64,000 nt of DNA from an uncultured Collinsella sp. (GTDB lineage Bacteria > Actinomycetota > Coriobacteriia > Coriobacteriales > Coriobacteriaceae), in assembly GCA_900540845.1 (NCBI GenBank), contig UQHS01000007.1:39924-103923 (forward strand), read 5' to 3'. Shown in pieces: positions 32,053 through 41,462 of the stretch; positions within the stretch are counted from its first letter, which is position 1; the number at the start of each line of letters is the position of its first letter. The notes under the pieces are model-generated. The model was not told the origin of the DNA. It did no database searches and saw nothing but the letters and a program-made list of their open reading frames with translations. A program made the translations under genes and the position numbers.

Positions 32053-34257
32053 ATGGCTTCGACCATAGGTAACGTGTTGCAGACCCTCGCACTTGTGCTC
32101 TCGACCATCTCGGCGGTGCTGTTGCTCGCCGGCGTGAAGCTCGCTCCAAAGGGCGTCGGTGGGGCGGCCTCCGCTGCATCCCGCAAGGCGAGCGCCGCTC
32201 CCGATGCCCGCACGGTCGCCGGCCGCCGCATGGCGCGCGCCGGGTACGGCTTTGTCTATGCCTCCTTTGCCCTGCTCACGGGGTGCGTCGCAGTCGTGCT
32301 CATAGCGATGATCGCCGAGGACTACACGCTGGCGTATGTCGTGTCGAACTACCCCGCGACCGATAGCCCTCTGCAGCCGCTTTATCGCATCAGCGCTGTG
32401 TGGGCAGGGCGCCAGGGCTCCCTGTTGTTGTGGACGTGGCTCATCTCCGCCTTTACGGCGGTTCAGGCGTACCGCCGCCGTCGCACCCAGGATGACCTCA
32501 CCGTTGCAGCCCTGGGTGTGGCCCAAATCGTGGTCGCCCTCTTCACCGCGACGCTCGTGTTCTCCACCTCCAACAATCCGTTTGTCGCCACCGCGGCGCA
32601 GTACCTCAACGCCGACGGATCGCTTGTGAGCAAAATCGGCGGCATGAACCCGTTGCTCATGCATTGGGCCATGATCTTGCACCCGCCGGCGACCTTTATC
32701 GGCTACGCCGCCATGACGTGTCCGTTTGCCTACGCCATGGCCGCCCTCATCACCGGCGACCTGTCGGCCCGTTGGATCGAGCTGTGCGACCGCCTCGCGG
32801 TGTTCGGTTTCATCTTCCTCTCCATCGGCATGGGCCTGGGCGCCGTCTGGGCGTACGTGGTTTTGGGCTGGGGCGGCTTTTGGGCGTGGGACGCCGTCGA
32901 GAACGCGAGCCTCATGAGCTGGCTCACCTGCGTCGCCATGATTCACAGCTTCACGATGTACCGCAAGCACGGCATATTCAAGCGCTGGAGCATGTTCTCG
33001 GCAACCATCACTTTCATCTTCGTGGTGCTGGGCACATTCATCACGCGCTCGGGCTTGGTGCAGAGCGTGCACGCGTTTGCCGAGGATCCCGTTTCCACGT
33101 ATTTCTTCCTCGCTATCATGGTGGCGAGCGGCTTGGCGTTTTTGCTCGGGTTGCTGTACCGCCATGGCGAGATCGGCGAGGACGACGACCAGATTGAGTC
33201 CATGGTCTCCAAGAACGGCTCGTATTACCTTACCAACATCATCATGATCATGGCGGGCGTGCTCGTGGCGTACCTCACGGTTTCGAGCGCGCTTCCCAGC
33301 TGGATGCCCCTCGGTGGCTCCGTGGTCGCTGCAGGTGCGTACAATGCGGTCGCCCGACCGGTCGCCGTTGTCGTCGTGCTGCTCATGGCGGTGTGCCCGC
33401 TGTTGGGTTGGCGCAAGACGCAGGGCGCGGCGTTCTTTGAGCATATGCGCCGGCCCTTCATTGCGGCTGCCTTGGTGTTCGCGGCTGAGCTCGCCTATTT
33501 TGCGCTCGAGCTGGTTCCCACGTATTACGCCATCATCGAAGACGGAGGTGCTGCCGCCGCGGCGCTTGCCGAGCAGGGGCCCGCGGTGTACTACTTCGCC
33601 CTGACGATTGTTGCCTTCGCCGCGTTGGCGTTGCTGCTGGCGACCTCTGCCCACCTGTTGCTGCGGGGCGTGCGCGCCCGCATGAAGAACAAGGGCGAGA
33701 GCCCTCTTCGCGCCCTTGCACGGCTCTTCCGCTTTTCTCCCGCCCAGGCGGGCGGCTATCTGTGCCATTTGGGCATCGCGATCGCCGTCTTTGGCCTTGT
33801 GGGCTCCATGATGTACGTGCGCGAGGTGACCGTTAACGTCGCCGGCACCGCGGGCGAGCAGGTGCAGGTGGGCGAGTACGTCCTGACCCTTGCCAAGAGC
33901 GAACGGTATTCTGACAGCCAAAACAACGAGATCATGCGCGTCGAGTTGGAAGTGACGGACGAGCAGGGCCGAAGCCTTGGTCATGTGACGCCCTCCATGA
34001 AGGTATCGGCCGCCACGAGCCAGTCGACTCTCGATGCCGCCGTTCTCACGTTCCCCACGGAGGACCTGTTCGTGGCGTTTCAGGGCCTCAACGCCGACGG
34101 TACGCTGTCCATCAACGTGAAGATCAACCCGCTCATCATGTTCACCTGGGTGGGCGGCGCCGTGTCAACGCTCGGCATCGTGCTGGCCTTCGCGCCGCGC
34201 CGGGCAACGCGCCTGCTCGCCGCCGACGAGCGAGCCCGTGCGGAGGCGACCGCATGA
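32053..34257 (+). CDS. ccmF: cytochrome c heme lyase subunit CcmF
   Basis: The 734-residue polytopic membrane protein transfers heme to apocytochrome c outside the membrane. It shows the family blocks WAGRQGSLLLWTWLISA, the WWD heme-handling domain WGGFWAWDAVENASLMSW, GTFITRSGLVQSVHAF and a C-terminal periplasmic region ending NPLIMFTWVGG. ATG 32053 follows GAAAGGA. It overlaps ccmA by ATGA. Confidence 0.92.
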   Translation: MASTIGNVLQTLALVLSTISAVLLLAGVKLAPKGVGGAASAASRKASAAPDARTVAGRRMARAGYGFVYASFALLTGCVAVVLIAMIAEDYTLAYVVSNYPATDSPLQPLYRISAVWAGRQGSLLLWTWLISAFTAVQAYRRRRTQDDLTVAALGVAQIVVALFTATLVFSTSNNPFVATAAQYLNADGSLVSKIGGMNPLLMHWAMILHPPATFIGYAAMTCPFAYAMAALITGDLSARWIELCDRLAVFGFIFLSIGMGLGAVWAYVVLGWGGFWAWDAVENASLMSWLTCVAMIHSFTMYRKHGIFKRWSMFSATITFIFVVLGTFITRSGLVQSVHAFAEDPVSTYFFLAIMVASGLAFLLGLLYRHGEIGEDDDQIESMVSKNGSYYLTNIIMIMAGVLVAYLTVSSALPSWMPLGGSVVAAGAYNAVARPVAVVVVLLMAVCPLLGWRKTQGAAFFEHMRRPFIAAALVFAAELAYFALELVPTYYAIIEDGGAAAAALAEQGPAVYYFALTIVAFAALALLLATSAHLLLRGVRARMKNKGESPLRALARLFRFSPAQAGGYLCHLGIAIAVFGLVGSMMYVREVTVNVAGTAGEQVQVGEYVLTLAKSERYSDSQNNEIMRVELEVTDEQGRSLGHVTPSMKVSAATSQSTLDAAVLTFPTEDLFVAFQGLNADGTLSINVKINPLIMFTWVGGAVSTLGIVLAFAPRRATRLLAADERARAEATA

Positions 34258-35084
34258 TGACCCCACAATCCACGTCATTCATCCCCGGCGCCAATGGCGC
34301 CGCGCCGTCCATTCCCAGCACCAACGCTGCCTCCGGCGCCAACGGCTCAGGCGCGGGAGCGCCCGTGGGTCTCGCCATCGAGGCGCATGGCCTTGTGAAG
34401 CAATTTGGCAGCCGGCGCGGATTGGATGGCGTGGACCTCGAGGTGTCCCAGGGGGCGTTTCTGTCCATCTTCGGCCCCAACGGGGCGGGCAAGACGACCT
34501 TGCTGCGGGAGCTCGCCCTGCTGGCGCGGCCCACGCGCGGCACCCTGCGCATGCTCGGCACCGACGCGCTCGAGGAGCCCGATGCCCTGCGTTCCCGCAT
34601 AGGGCTCATCTCGCACAAATCAATGGTGTACGGAGATCTGACCGCCCGTGAGAACCTCGCCTTCTTCGCCTCGCTGTACGGCGTGACGGGGCCCGAGGCC
34701 GATGCCCGCATCGACGAACTGCTGCGCCTCGTCGAGCTCGATCATCGCCAACACGATTGCGCCCGCACGTTTTCCCGGGGTATGCAGCAGCGCCTTTCCA
34801 TCGCACGGGCGCTCGTCAACGACCCCGAGCTCGTGCTGCTCGATGAGCCCTATTCAGGGCTCGACCCGCATGCTGCTGAGCTGTTTGACGCGCTCATCGC
34901 GCGCGTGCGCGACAACAAGACGTTCGTCATGGTGAGCCATGACCTCGATAAGGGCTTTGACCTCTGTACGCATGCGCTCATCATGGCGCGCGGCCAGGTG
35001 GTGGTGTGCGCCGAGAAGGACAAGATCGATCGCGCGGCATTCCGCAAACTGTATATGGCAACCGTCGGCATGGGGGTGGCATAG
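34254..35084 (+). CDS. ccmA: heme exporter ATP-binding protein CcmA
   Basis: The 276-residue ABC ATPase drives release of holo-CcmE with CcmB and CcmC. Walker A FGPNGAGKTTLL, signature FSRGMQQRLSIARAL, Walker B LVLLDEPYSGLD and switch His in VSHDLDKG are intact. The first 40 residues (Ser/Ala/Gly/Asn-rich) are an extra low-complexity extension. It starts inside the ccmF stop (ATGA) and is followed immediately by ccmB. Confidence 0.88.
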   Translation: MMTPQSTSFIPGANGAAPSIPSTNAASGANGSGAGAPVGLAIEAHGLVKQFGSRRGLDGVDLEVSQGAFLSIFGPNGAGKTTLLRELALLARPTRGTLRMLGTDALEEPDALRSRIGLISHKSMVYGDLTARENLAFFASLYGVTGPEADARIDELLRLVELDHRQHDCARTFSRGMQQRLSIARALVNDPELVLLDEPYSGLDPHAAELFDALIARVRDNKTFVMVSHDLDKGFDLCTHALIMARGQVVVCAEKDKIDRAAFRKLYMATVGMGVA

Positions 35085-35807
35085 ATGTCTCGAACTGGCA
35101 TGCCCAAGCAGCCGTCGGTGTTTGCCCAGTACCGCGCACTGCTCGGAAAGGACGTGCGTCAGGAGCTCCGAACGCGCGAGATGCTCACCTCGATGGCGGT
35201 GTATTCCCTGCTCGTCCTAACCGTGTACGGTGCGGCCCTCTCGCAGGTGGGTGACAAATTCCAAACGGTTTCCTTTGCGGGCGGGCTGCTGTGGGCCCTC
35301 ATCGTGTTCACGAGCCTACTCGGGCTCAACCGAAGCTTTTCCCATGAGACCGAGTCGGGCTGCCTGGAGGGCATCTTACTGGCGCCGGTCGACCGCGCCG
35401 TGGTGTTTCTTGCCAAGGCAACGTCCAACCTGTTGTTCCTGCTTGCGGTTGAGGTCGTGGTCGTCCCGCTGTTCTTCCTGTTCTTCCTGTCGGGCGCCGA
35501 GCTCGCCCCCACCACTCCGCTCGTGGTATTGCCGCTGGTGGTGGGCACGGTGGGTGTGGCCGGGGTGGGTACGCTGCTGTCTACGATGGCCATCGACACG
35601 CGCGGCAAGGACGTGCTCCTGGCGATCCTGTTCATCCCCGTCGCCTTCCCTCTGCTGTACGCGTGCGTGTCGGCCACAAGCGTGGCGTTTCTGGGAGTCG
35701 AGGGCACCTTGGGCGTGTTTTGGCGGAGCATGGTGCTCGCGGGCGCATATGATGTGGTGATGATGGCCGCGGCATGGGGCCTGTACGAGTTCGTTTTGGA
35801 CGCGTAG
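35085..35807 (+). CDS. ccmB: heme exporter membrane protein CcmB
   Basis: The 240-residue protein has six membrane spans and the CcmB pattern: LGKDVRQELRTREMLTSM at the N-terminus, FTSLLGLNRSFSHETESGCLEGILLAPVDR split over the first loop, and VGTLLSTMAIDTRGKDVLLAILFIPVA. It starts on the base after the ccmA stop. Confidence 0.9.
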   Translation: MSRTGMPKQPSVFAQYRALLGKDVRQELRTREMLTSMAVYSLLVLTVYGAALSQVGDKFQTVSFAGGLLWALIVFTSLLGLNRSFSHETESGCLEGILLAPVDRAVVFLAKATSNLLFLLAVEVVVVPLFFLFFLSGAELAPTTPLVVLPLVVGTVGVAGVGTLLSTMAIDTRGKDVLLAILFIPVAFPLLYACVSATSVAFLGVEGTLGVFWRSMVLAGAYDVVMMAAAWGLYEFVLDA

Positions 35808-35838
35808 GGCTGTGCGGTTGGTGATAGAGGGGAGCGCG

Positions 35839-36714
35839 ATGCGCGAGAAACTTATTGACAGATTGGTGCCAGCCCTACTTGTAGTGGGCGCACTGCTTAT
35901 CGCCACGGATGTGGTTTGGACGTTCACCGCGGCGCCTCTCGTGCAGGGAGCTCAGCTCAGCAAATCCGTGGTGATTGCGGGACAGGTGGTTACCACCAAG
36001 CTGTTGCTCAGCCAGAAGATCTTCTACCTGCACGTTCCCGTGGCGATTGCGTCGTTCGTGTTCATGACGGTCGCAGCGTACCATGCGCTGAGGTTCCTGC
36101 TCACCAAGGACGTCGCGCACGATATGCGCTCGTGCACGTCGATGCAGGTCACGCTCGTGTTCATTGTGGCGACGATGGTCTCCGGCGACCTGTGGACCCG
36201 CTTTGAGTGGGGCGTCTGGTGGGTGTGGGAGCCTCGCCTCACCACCTACTTCATTCTTATGCTGCTGGTCATCGGTTATTTCATCTTGCGTAACGCCATC
36301 GAGGACCCTGAGCGCAGCTCCAAGTTCGCCGCCGTGTTTTGCGTCATAGCCTTCATCGACGCGCCTATCTCTTTTCTTATCACGCGTCTGGTTCCGTCGT
36401 CGGTGCACCCTGTCGTGTTCCGAACCGATTCCGGCCTTCCGCCCATGATGCTCATCCCGTTTTTGCTTGGTATGGCAGGCGTGCTGATGGTCGCCGTGGC
36501 CCTATACCGCTACGCCCTGCGCGTGAATACCGCTGAGGTTGAGGTCGAGGAGCTCAAGCAGCGCCTTGAGGAGCTCGACGCTGCGGCTTCTCGCGCCGCC
36601 GCCTCCCAGGCGCTTGAGCAGCTGCAGGCACAAGCCGCCGCGATGATGCACGAGTGTGACGAAATGAACGCCACCGACCGCGCCGATGTGCGTCATCAGG
36701 AAACCGAGGAGTAA
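35839..36714 (+). CDS. ccmC: heme-handling membrane protein CcmC with C-terminal coiled coil
   Basis: The 291-residue protein loads heme onto CcmE. Six membrane spans surround the WWD motif WGVWWVWEPRLTT; FYLHVPVAIASF and SSVHPVVFR carry the conserved heme-ligand His residues. The last 60 residues (VEVEELKQRLEELDAAASRA and following) form a predicted coiled coil not usual in CcmC. ATG 35839 follows GAGGGGAG. Confidence 0.9.
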   Translation: MREKLIDRLVPALLVVGALLIATDVVWTFTAAPLVQGAQLSKSVVIAGQVVTTKLLLSQKIFYLHVPVAIASFVFMTVAAYHALRFLLTKDVAHDMRSCTSMQVTLVFIVATMVSGDLWTRFEWGVWWVWEPRLTTYFILMLLVIGYFILRNAIEDPERSSKFAAVFCVIAFIDAPISFLITRLVPSSVHPVVFRTDSGLPPMMLIPFLLGMAGVLMVAVALYRYALRVNTAEVEVEELKQRLEELDAAASRAAASQALEQLQAQAAAMMHECDEMNATDRADVRHQETEE

Positions 36715-36717
36715 CCC

Positions 36718-36903
36718 ATGGATCCGATTCTTGCCGAAGTGTATTCGACCGTCCTTCCCGCCGCTCCGTATGTGATCGCCGCATATGCCGGTATCGTCCT
36801 CGCGCTGTTTGCGTTCGTCCTCATGCTGTGGCGCAAATCCAAACGCATCCAGAGCGACTTGGACGCGCTCAAGCGTGCTCTTGACGACCGAAACGGCCGG
36901 TAA
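36718..36903 (+). CDS. ccmD: CcmD-like small membrane protein
   Basis: The 61-residue protein has one span (YVIAAYAGIVLALFAFVLML) followed by a basic amphipathic tail (WRKSKRIQSDLDALKRALDD), which is the CcmD layout. It starts 3 bp after ccmC and closes the operon. CcmG and CcmH homologues do not follow. Confidence 0.75.
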   Translation: MDPILAEVYSTVLPAAPYVIAAYAGIVLALFAFVLMLWRKSKRIQSDLDALKRALDDRNGR

Positions 36904-37126
36904 TACCCCAATTGTGCAGAACCCATACGAGTTGCGTGAAAAGCGCGTGGCGACATGCTGCCACGTGCCCGTACCGCATACCGTTTGAGCTGCGGTTGTT
37001 TGACGATCCGGGGGTATATGGATAGGAATCTGTTCGACCGGTGCCACAGACCTCGGGAAATGCGCGTGTATGCTCGGTGCCCCATGAGAGACGAGCAGGC
37101 ATGAGGTAAAGAGAGGGGCGGGAACC

Positions 37127-37654
37127 ATGGCTCGAACAGGAGGCGTATGGCCCGATTTGGGCGCTCGGCCAAGGGGGATGCTGCCGGATGTAGAGGCACC
37201 CGCGGCGGCCACGCGTGAGCGATCGGAGGCTGGGTATGCGCGGACGGCCGGCAACTGTGCTCACATGCGCGTGCAAGAAGACTGGCGCGCGGCAGATGCA
37301 TATGCGGATGCGTCTTGGGATGCGCTGTGCGCTGTCGCAGATCCGCCCCTCGTGGCAGAGGACGCGGCTGAGCCGCGCCCAGGGAGGCGGGTGACGAAGC
37401 GCCACCGCGCTGCCCCGGCGCCGGACATCCCGTTGGGCCAATGGCTCAACGACGACGGTGCGGTCCCGATGAGCCAGGCGAAGACGCACTTGAGCAGGCT
37501 TGCCTCATATGCCAACGAGACGGGTCAGAGTGTCACGGTGGTGCGCGACGGCGTTCCCTGGATCGAACTTCGTCCACTTGCCCACACCGATAGCAGACGA
37601 CCGCCCGTTGCGTTTGGTGAGCAAGCGGGCGGTCGATGTGATGCGGCCGAGTGA
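37127..37654 (+). CDS. orphan Phd/YefM-like protein with long N-terminal extension
   Basis: Of 175 residues, the part from about 105 to 145 (VPMSQAKTHLSRLASYANET then VTVVRDGVPWIELRPL) matches the Phd/YefM antitoxin DNA-binding fold. The first 100 residues are an unrecognised charged extension. An antitoxin normally has its toxin gene directly after it, but the next gene is on the other strand. AGAGAGGGGCGGG precedes the ATG; a later start is possible. A strong hairpin (GACCGCCCG...CGGGCGGTC, about 37600-37634) lies inside the last codons. It could be a solitary regulator. Confidence 0.5.
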   Translation: MARTGGVWPDLGARPRGMLPDVEAPAAATRERSEAGYARTAGNCAHMRVQEDWRAADAYADASWDALCAVADPPLVAEDAAEPRPGRRVTKRHRAAPAPDIPLGQWLNDDGAVPMSQAKTHLSRLASYANETGQSVTVVRDGVPWIELRPLAHTDSRRPPVAFGEQAGGRCDAAE

Positions 37655-37681
37655 GAGGGCCGCGAGAATATGGCGTCTGGG

Positions 37682-39601
37682 CTACTCCAGCTCGAACGCT
37701 CCCGTGTAGAGCTGATAGTAGTATCCGCGCTTCGCGATGAGCTCATCGTGGGTGCCGCGCTCGATGACGCGACCGTGCTCGAGGCAGATGATCACGTCGG
37801 AGTTGCGCACGGTCGAGAGGCGGTGTGCGATGACGAAGGTGGTGCGTCCCTGCATGAGGGCGTCCATGCCCTTTTGCACGATGGCCTCGGTGCGGGTGTC
37901 GATGGAGCTCGTGGCCTCGTCGAGGATCATCGCCGGCGGGTCCGCCACGGCGGCACGTGCGATGGAGACGAGTTGGCGCTGGCCCTGCGAGAGCTGCGAG
38001 CCGTTGCCCGTGAGCATGGTGTTGTAGCCGTCGGGCAGTCGGCAGATGAAGTCGTCGGCGCCGGCGAGCTTGGCCGCCTTGATGCATTCCTCGTCGGTGG
38101 CGTCGAGGTTGCCGTAGCGGATGTTGTCCATGACGGTGCCGGTGAACAGGTTGACGTCCTGGAGGACGACGCCGAGCGAACGGCGCAGGTCGGCCTTGCG
38201 GATCTTGTTCACGTTGATGCCGTCGTAGCGAATCTTGCCGTCGGCGATGTCGTAAAAGCGGTTGATGAGGTTGGTGATGGTGGTCTTACCTGCGCCGGTC
38301 GCGCCGACGAACGCGACCTTCTGGCCGGGTTTCGCATAGACGGAGACGCCGTGGAGCACCTCGTGATCGGGCGTGTAGCCAAAGTCGACGTCGACCATGC
38401 GCACGTCGCCGCGCAGCGGGACATACGTGACCGTGTTGTCGGCGCGGTGCGGGTGCTTCCATGCCCACAGGCCGGTGCGTTCGTCTGCCTCCTCCAGCTC
38501 CCAGGTCTCGGGGTTCACGCGCGCGTTGACGAGCGTGACGTAGCCCTCATCGACTTCGGGCTCCTCGTCGAGCAACTCGAAGATGCGGTCGGCGCCGGCA
38601 AGGCCCATGACCACGGCGTTGATCTGCTGGGAGATCTGGCCGATCTGGCCACAGAACTGCTTGGTCATGTTGAGGAAGGGCACCACGACGGCGATGGACA
38701 GCGGCAGGCCGGAGAGGGACACGTTGGGCACGCCCGCCGCAAGGAAGATGCCGCCTGCGAGCGCGACCATGACGTAAATCAGGTTGCCGAGGTTCATGAG
38801 GATGGGCATGAGGATGTTGGCGAACATGTTGGCCTTCTGCGAGACCTCGAAGAGCTTCTCGTTGCGCTCGTCGAAGTCCTCCTCGGCTGCGCGCTCGTGG
38901 CAGAACGCCTTGACGACCTTCTGGCCGTTCATGATCTCCTCGATGTGGCCCTCGACAACGCCGAGCTCGGTCTGCTGCGCGATGAAGAACCGCGCGGAGT
39001 TGGAGCCGAGCATCTTGGTGAGGAACATCATGACGATGACGCCGGCGATGATCACCAGGCTCATCCAAACCGAGAAGTAGAACATGATGAACAGGACGGT
39101 GGCGAGCACGATGACGGTCTGCAAGAGGTTGGGCAGCGACTGCGAGATCATCTGGCGAAGCGTGTCAATGTCGTTGGTGTAGTGCGACATGATGTCGCCG
39201 CGCTGATGCGTGTCGAAGTAGCGGATGGGCAGGTCCTGCATGCGGTTGAACATCATCTCGCGGAGCTTGTCGAGTGAGCCCTGCGTGATGGTCGCCATGT
39301 TGCGGTTCCAAAACAGGGAGGAGAGGTTGCCGATGATATAGATGATGGCAAGCAGGGTCACCAGGCCAAGAATCTTGGGCTGTGCCGCCGCCCAGTCTCC
39401 CGTCTGCCAAGAGGTAGAGATTACCTCAAGGGCCTTCTGGAGGAAGACCGATCCGATGGAGTTGATGAGTCCGCACAGTAGAACACCGGCCATGACCAGC
39501 GGCAACAGTACGGGATAGAAGGAGAAGAGCAGCTTGATGAGGCGCTTGAGAGTGCCGGGCTTGCGCATCTTTGCGCGCTGCGCGATGGCTGCCTTACTCA
39601 T
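37682..39601 (-). CDS. ABC exporter subunit with canonical ATPase site (heterodimer partner 2)
   Basis: The 639-residue half-transporter has six membrane spans, then an ATPase with Walker A GATGAGKTT, signature LSQGQRQLV and Walker B MILDEATSSID, all canonical. A roughly 60-residue acidic insert (EEPEVDEGYVTLVNARVNPE and onwards) separates the membrane and ATPase domains. ATG 39601 follows GGAGGTGAGG and overlaps the upstream subunit's stop by 8 bp. With that subunit it forms a heterodimeric exporter of the LmrCD/TM287-288 type; substrate unknown, probably drugs or lipids. Confidence 0.88.
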   Translation of the reverse strand: MSKAAIAQRAKMRKPGTLKRLIKLLFSFYPVLLPLVMAGVLLCGLINSIGSVFLQKALEVISTSWQTGDWAAAQPKILGLVTLLAIIYIIGNLSSLFWNRNMATITQGSLDKLREMMFNRMQDLPIRYFDTHQRGDIMSHYTNDIDTLRQMISQSLPNLLQTVIVLATVLFIMFYFSVWMSLVIIAGVIVMMFLTKMLGSNSARFFIAQQTELGVVEGHIEEIMNGQKVVKAFCHERAAEEDFDERNEKLFEVSQKANMFANILMPILMNLGNLIYVMVALAGGIFLAAGVPNVSLSGLPLSIAVVVPFLNMTKQFCGQIGQISQQINAVVMGLAGADRIFELLDEEPEVDEGYVTLVNARVNPETWELEEADERTGLWAWKHPHRADNTVTYVPLRGDVRMVDVDFGYTPDHEVLHGVSVYAKPGQKVAFVGATGAGKTTITNLINRFYDIADGKIRYDGINVNKIRKADLRRSLGVVLQDVNLFTGTVMDNIRYGNLDATDEECIKAAKLAGADDFICRLPDGYNTMLTGNGSQLSQGQRQLVSIARAAVADPPAMILDEATSSIDTRTEAIVQKGMDALMQGRTTFVIAHRLSTVRNSDVIICLEHGRVIERGTHDELIAKRGYYYQLYTGAFELE

Positions 39602-41462
39602 GGGCCTCACCTCCTTCCTCGGTGGATACATCCAGCTCGCTTGCGAGCTCCTCTGCGGCGTCGACGGATGGGGTTGCGGCCGCGTCGAGCTCAAGCTCAG
39701 TGGGCGTCTCCTCGCCGCCGGCCTCCGCCTCCGCGTTCATCTTGTTTTGCGAGATGAACGTCTCGCGGTAAATCTCGGAGCTTTCCAGCAGTTCCTCGTG
39801 CGTGCCGATGCTGGCGATGCGGCCGCCCTCCATGACGATGATGCGGTCGGCTTCCTGCACGCTGGCGATGCGCTGTGCGATGATCAGCTTGGTGGTCGTA
39901 GGCAGGTACTCGGCGAGGCCGGCGCGGATCTTTGCGTCGGTTTTGGTGTCGACGGCGCTCGTCGAGTCGTCGAGAATCAGGACCTTCGGCTTGCGCAGCA
40001 GGGCTCGCGCGATGCACAGGCGCTGCTTCTGGCCGCCGGAGACATTGGAGCCACCCTGCTCGATCCAGGTGTCGTAGCCCTTGGGGAAGGTGTCGACAAA
40101 CTCGTCGGCACAGGCCAGGCGCGCGGCTTCGCGCACCTCCTCGTCCGTGGCGTTGGGGTCGCCCCAGCGCAGGTTGTCGGCGATGGTCCCGCTAAAGAGC
40201 ACGTTCTTCTGCAGGACCATGGCCACCTGATGACGGAGGGAGTCGAGATCGTAGTCGCGCACGTCGCGGCCGCCCACGCGCACGGTGCCCTCGGTGACGT
40301 CGTACAGGCGCGCGATGAGGTTGACCAGGGAGGACTTTGCGGAGCCGGTGCCGCCGATGATGCCGATGGTCTCGCCGCTCGCGATGTGCAGGTCGATGTC
40401 GGACAGGGCCTGGCGCTCTGCGTGCTTGGAGTACTTGAAGCTCACGTGGTCAAAGTCGATGGAGCCGTCGGCCACCTCGCAGATGGGCTCTGCCGGGTTG
40501 GAGATGGTGGGGTCGGCGTGCAGGACCTCGACGATGCGGTTGGCGCTCTCCTCGGCCATGGTGACCATGACAAAGATCATGGACAGCTGCATGAGACTCA
40601 TGAGGATCTGGAAGCCGTAGGTGAAGGTGGACGAGAGCTGGCCGACGTCGAACAGCTCGCCCTGGCTGGTGATGATCAGCTTGGACCCCAGGTAGATGAT
40701 GATCACGAACGCGCCGTTGACGCACAGGTTCATGATGGGGTTGTTGAGGGCGAGGAGCTTCTCGGCGCGGGTGAAGTCGGCGCAGACGTCCTGTGCGGCG
40801 CGGGCGAACTTGCGCTTCTCGTAATCCTCGCGGACGTAGCTCTTGACCACGCGCATGCCGGTGATGTTTTCCTCGACAGACTCGTTGAGGGCGTCATATT
40901 TGTGGAAGACGCGGGTGAAGATGGGGCCGACCTTGTGGATGATGAGGCCCAGGCCGCCGCCGAGCAGCGGGATCATGGCCAGATACACAAAGGAGATGTA
41001 GCCGCCCATGGCGTAGGCCATGCCAAAGGCAAAGATCAGCACGAGCGGCGCGCGCACGGCGATGCGGATGATGAGCATGAACGCCTGCTGGACGTTGGTG
41101 ATGTCGGTGGTGAGACGCGTGACCAGCGAAGAGCTGGAGAAGCGGTCGATGTTGGTGAACGAGAACGTCTGGATCTTGTAGAAGAGATCATGGCGGAGGT
41201 TCTTGGCAAAACCGCAGCTGGCGTAGCTGCAGGTGATGCCCGCTGCGGCGCCGAACAGAAGCGAGACGAGCGCGATGAGCACGAGCACGCCGGCGGTGGG
41301 TAAGATCTCGGCGACGGTGGCGCCGTCCTTGATGGTGTCGATGAGGTTTGCCGTCACAAAGGGGATGGCCATTTCGCAGGCGACCTCGAACAGCACCAAA
41401 ATGGGGGTGGCGATGGTCGGCCATTTGTAGTCGCGAATAGACGCGATGAGTGATTTAAGCAT
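39594..41462 (-). CDS. ABC exporter subunit with degenerate ATPase site (heterodimer partner 1)
   Basis: The 622-residue half-transporter has six spans and an ATPase whose Walker A reads GGTGSAKSS (Ala for the last Gly) and whose Walker B ends LILDDSTSAVD, with Asp instead of the catalytic Glu. This is the degenerate half-site pattern of asymmetric heterodimeric exporters; the partner encoded next keeps Glu. The signature VSGGQKQRL is intact. A C-terminal acidic tail follows. Its start overlaps the marR stop by 8 bp. Confidence 0.88.
   Translation of the reverse strand: MLKSLIASIRDYKWPTIATPILVLFEVACEMAIPFVTANLIDTIKDGATVAEILPTAGVLVLIALVSLLFGAAAGITCSYASCGFAKNLRHDLFYKIQTFSFTNIDRFSSSSLVTRLTTDITNVQQAFMLIIRIAVRAPLVLIFAFGMAYAMGGYISFVYLAMIPLLGGGLGLIIHKVGPIFTRVFHKYDALNESVEENITGMRVVKSYVREDYEKRKFARAAQDVCADFTRAEKLLALNNPIMNLCVNGAFVIIIYLGSKLIITSQGELFDVGQLSSTFTYGFQILMSLMQLSMIFVMVTMAEESANRIVEVLHADPTISNPAEPICEVADGSIDFDHVSFKYSKHAERQALSDIDLHIASGETIGIIGGTGSAKSSLVNLIARLYDVTEGTVRVGGRDVRDYDLDSLRHQVAMVLQKNVLFSGTIADNLRWGDPNATDEEVREAARLACADEFVDTFPKGYDTWIEQGGSNVSGGQKQRLCIARALLRKPKVLILDDSTSAVDTKTDAKIRAGLAEYLPTTTKLIIAQRIASVQEADRIIVMEGGRIASIGTHEELLESSEIYRETFISQNKMNAEAEAGGEETPTELELDAAATPSVDAAEELASELDVSTEEGGEAHE

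Noticed and set aside
31774..33984. 736-codon open frame antisense to ccmF
   Set aside because: Shadow of ccmF; composition rich in His, Arg and Gly, no motifs, no ribosome site.
37670..41303. Two frames of more than 530 codons antisense to the ABC exporter genes
   Set aside because: Shadows of the two half-transporters; products are Val/Asp/Gly/His-rich and without membrane spans or domains.
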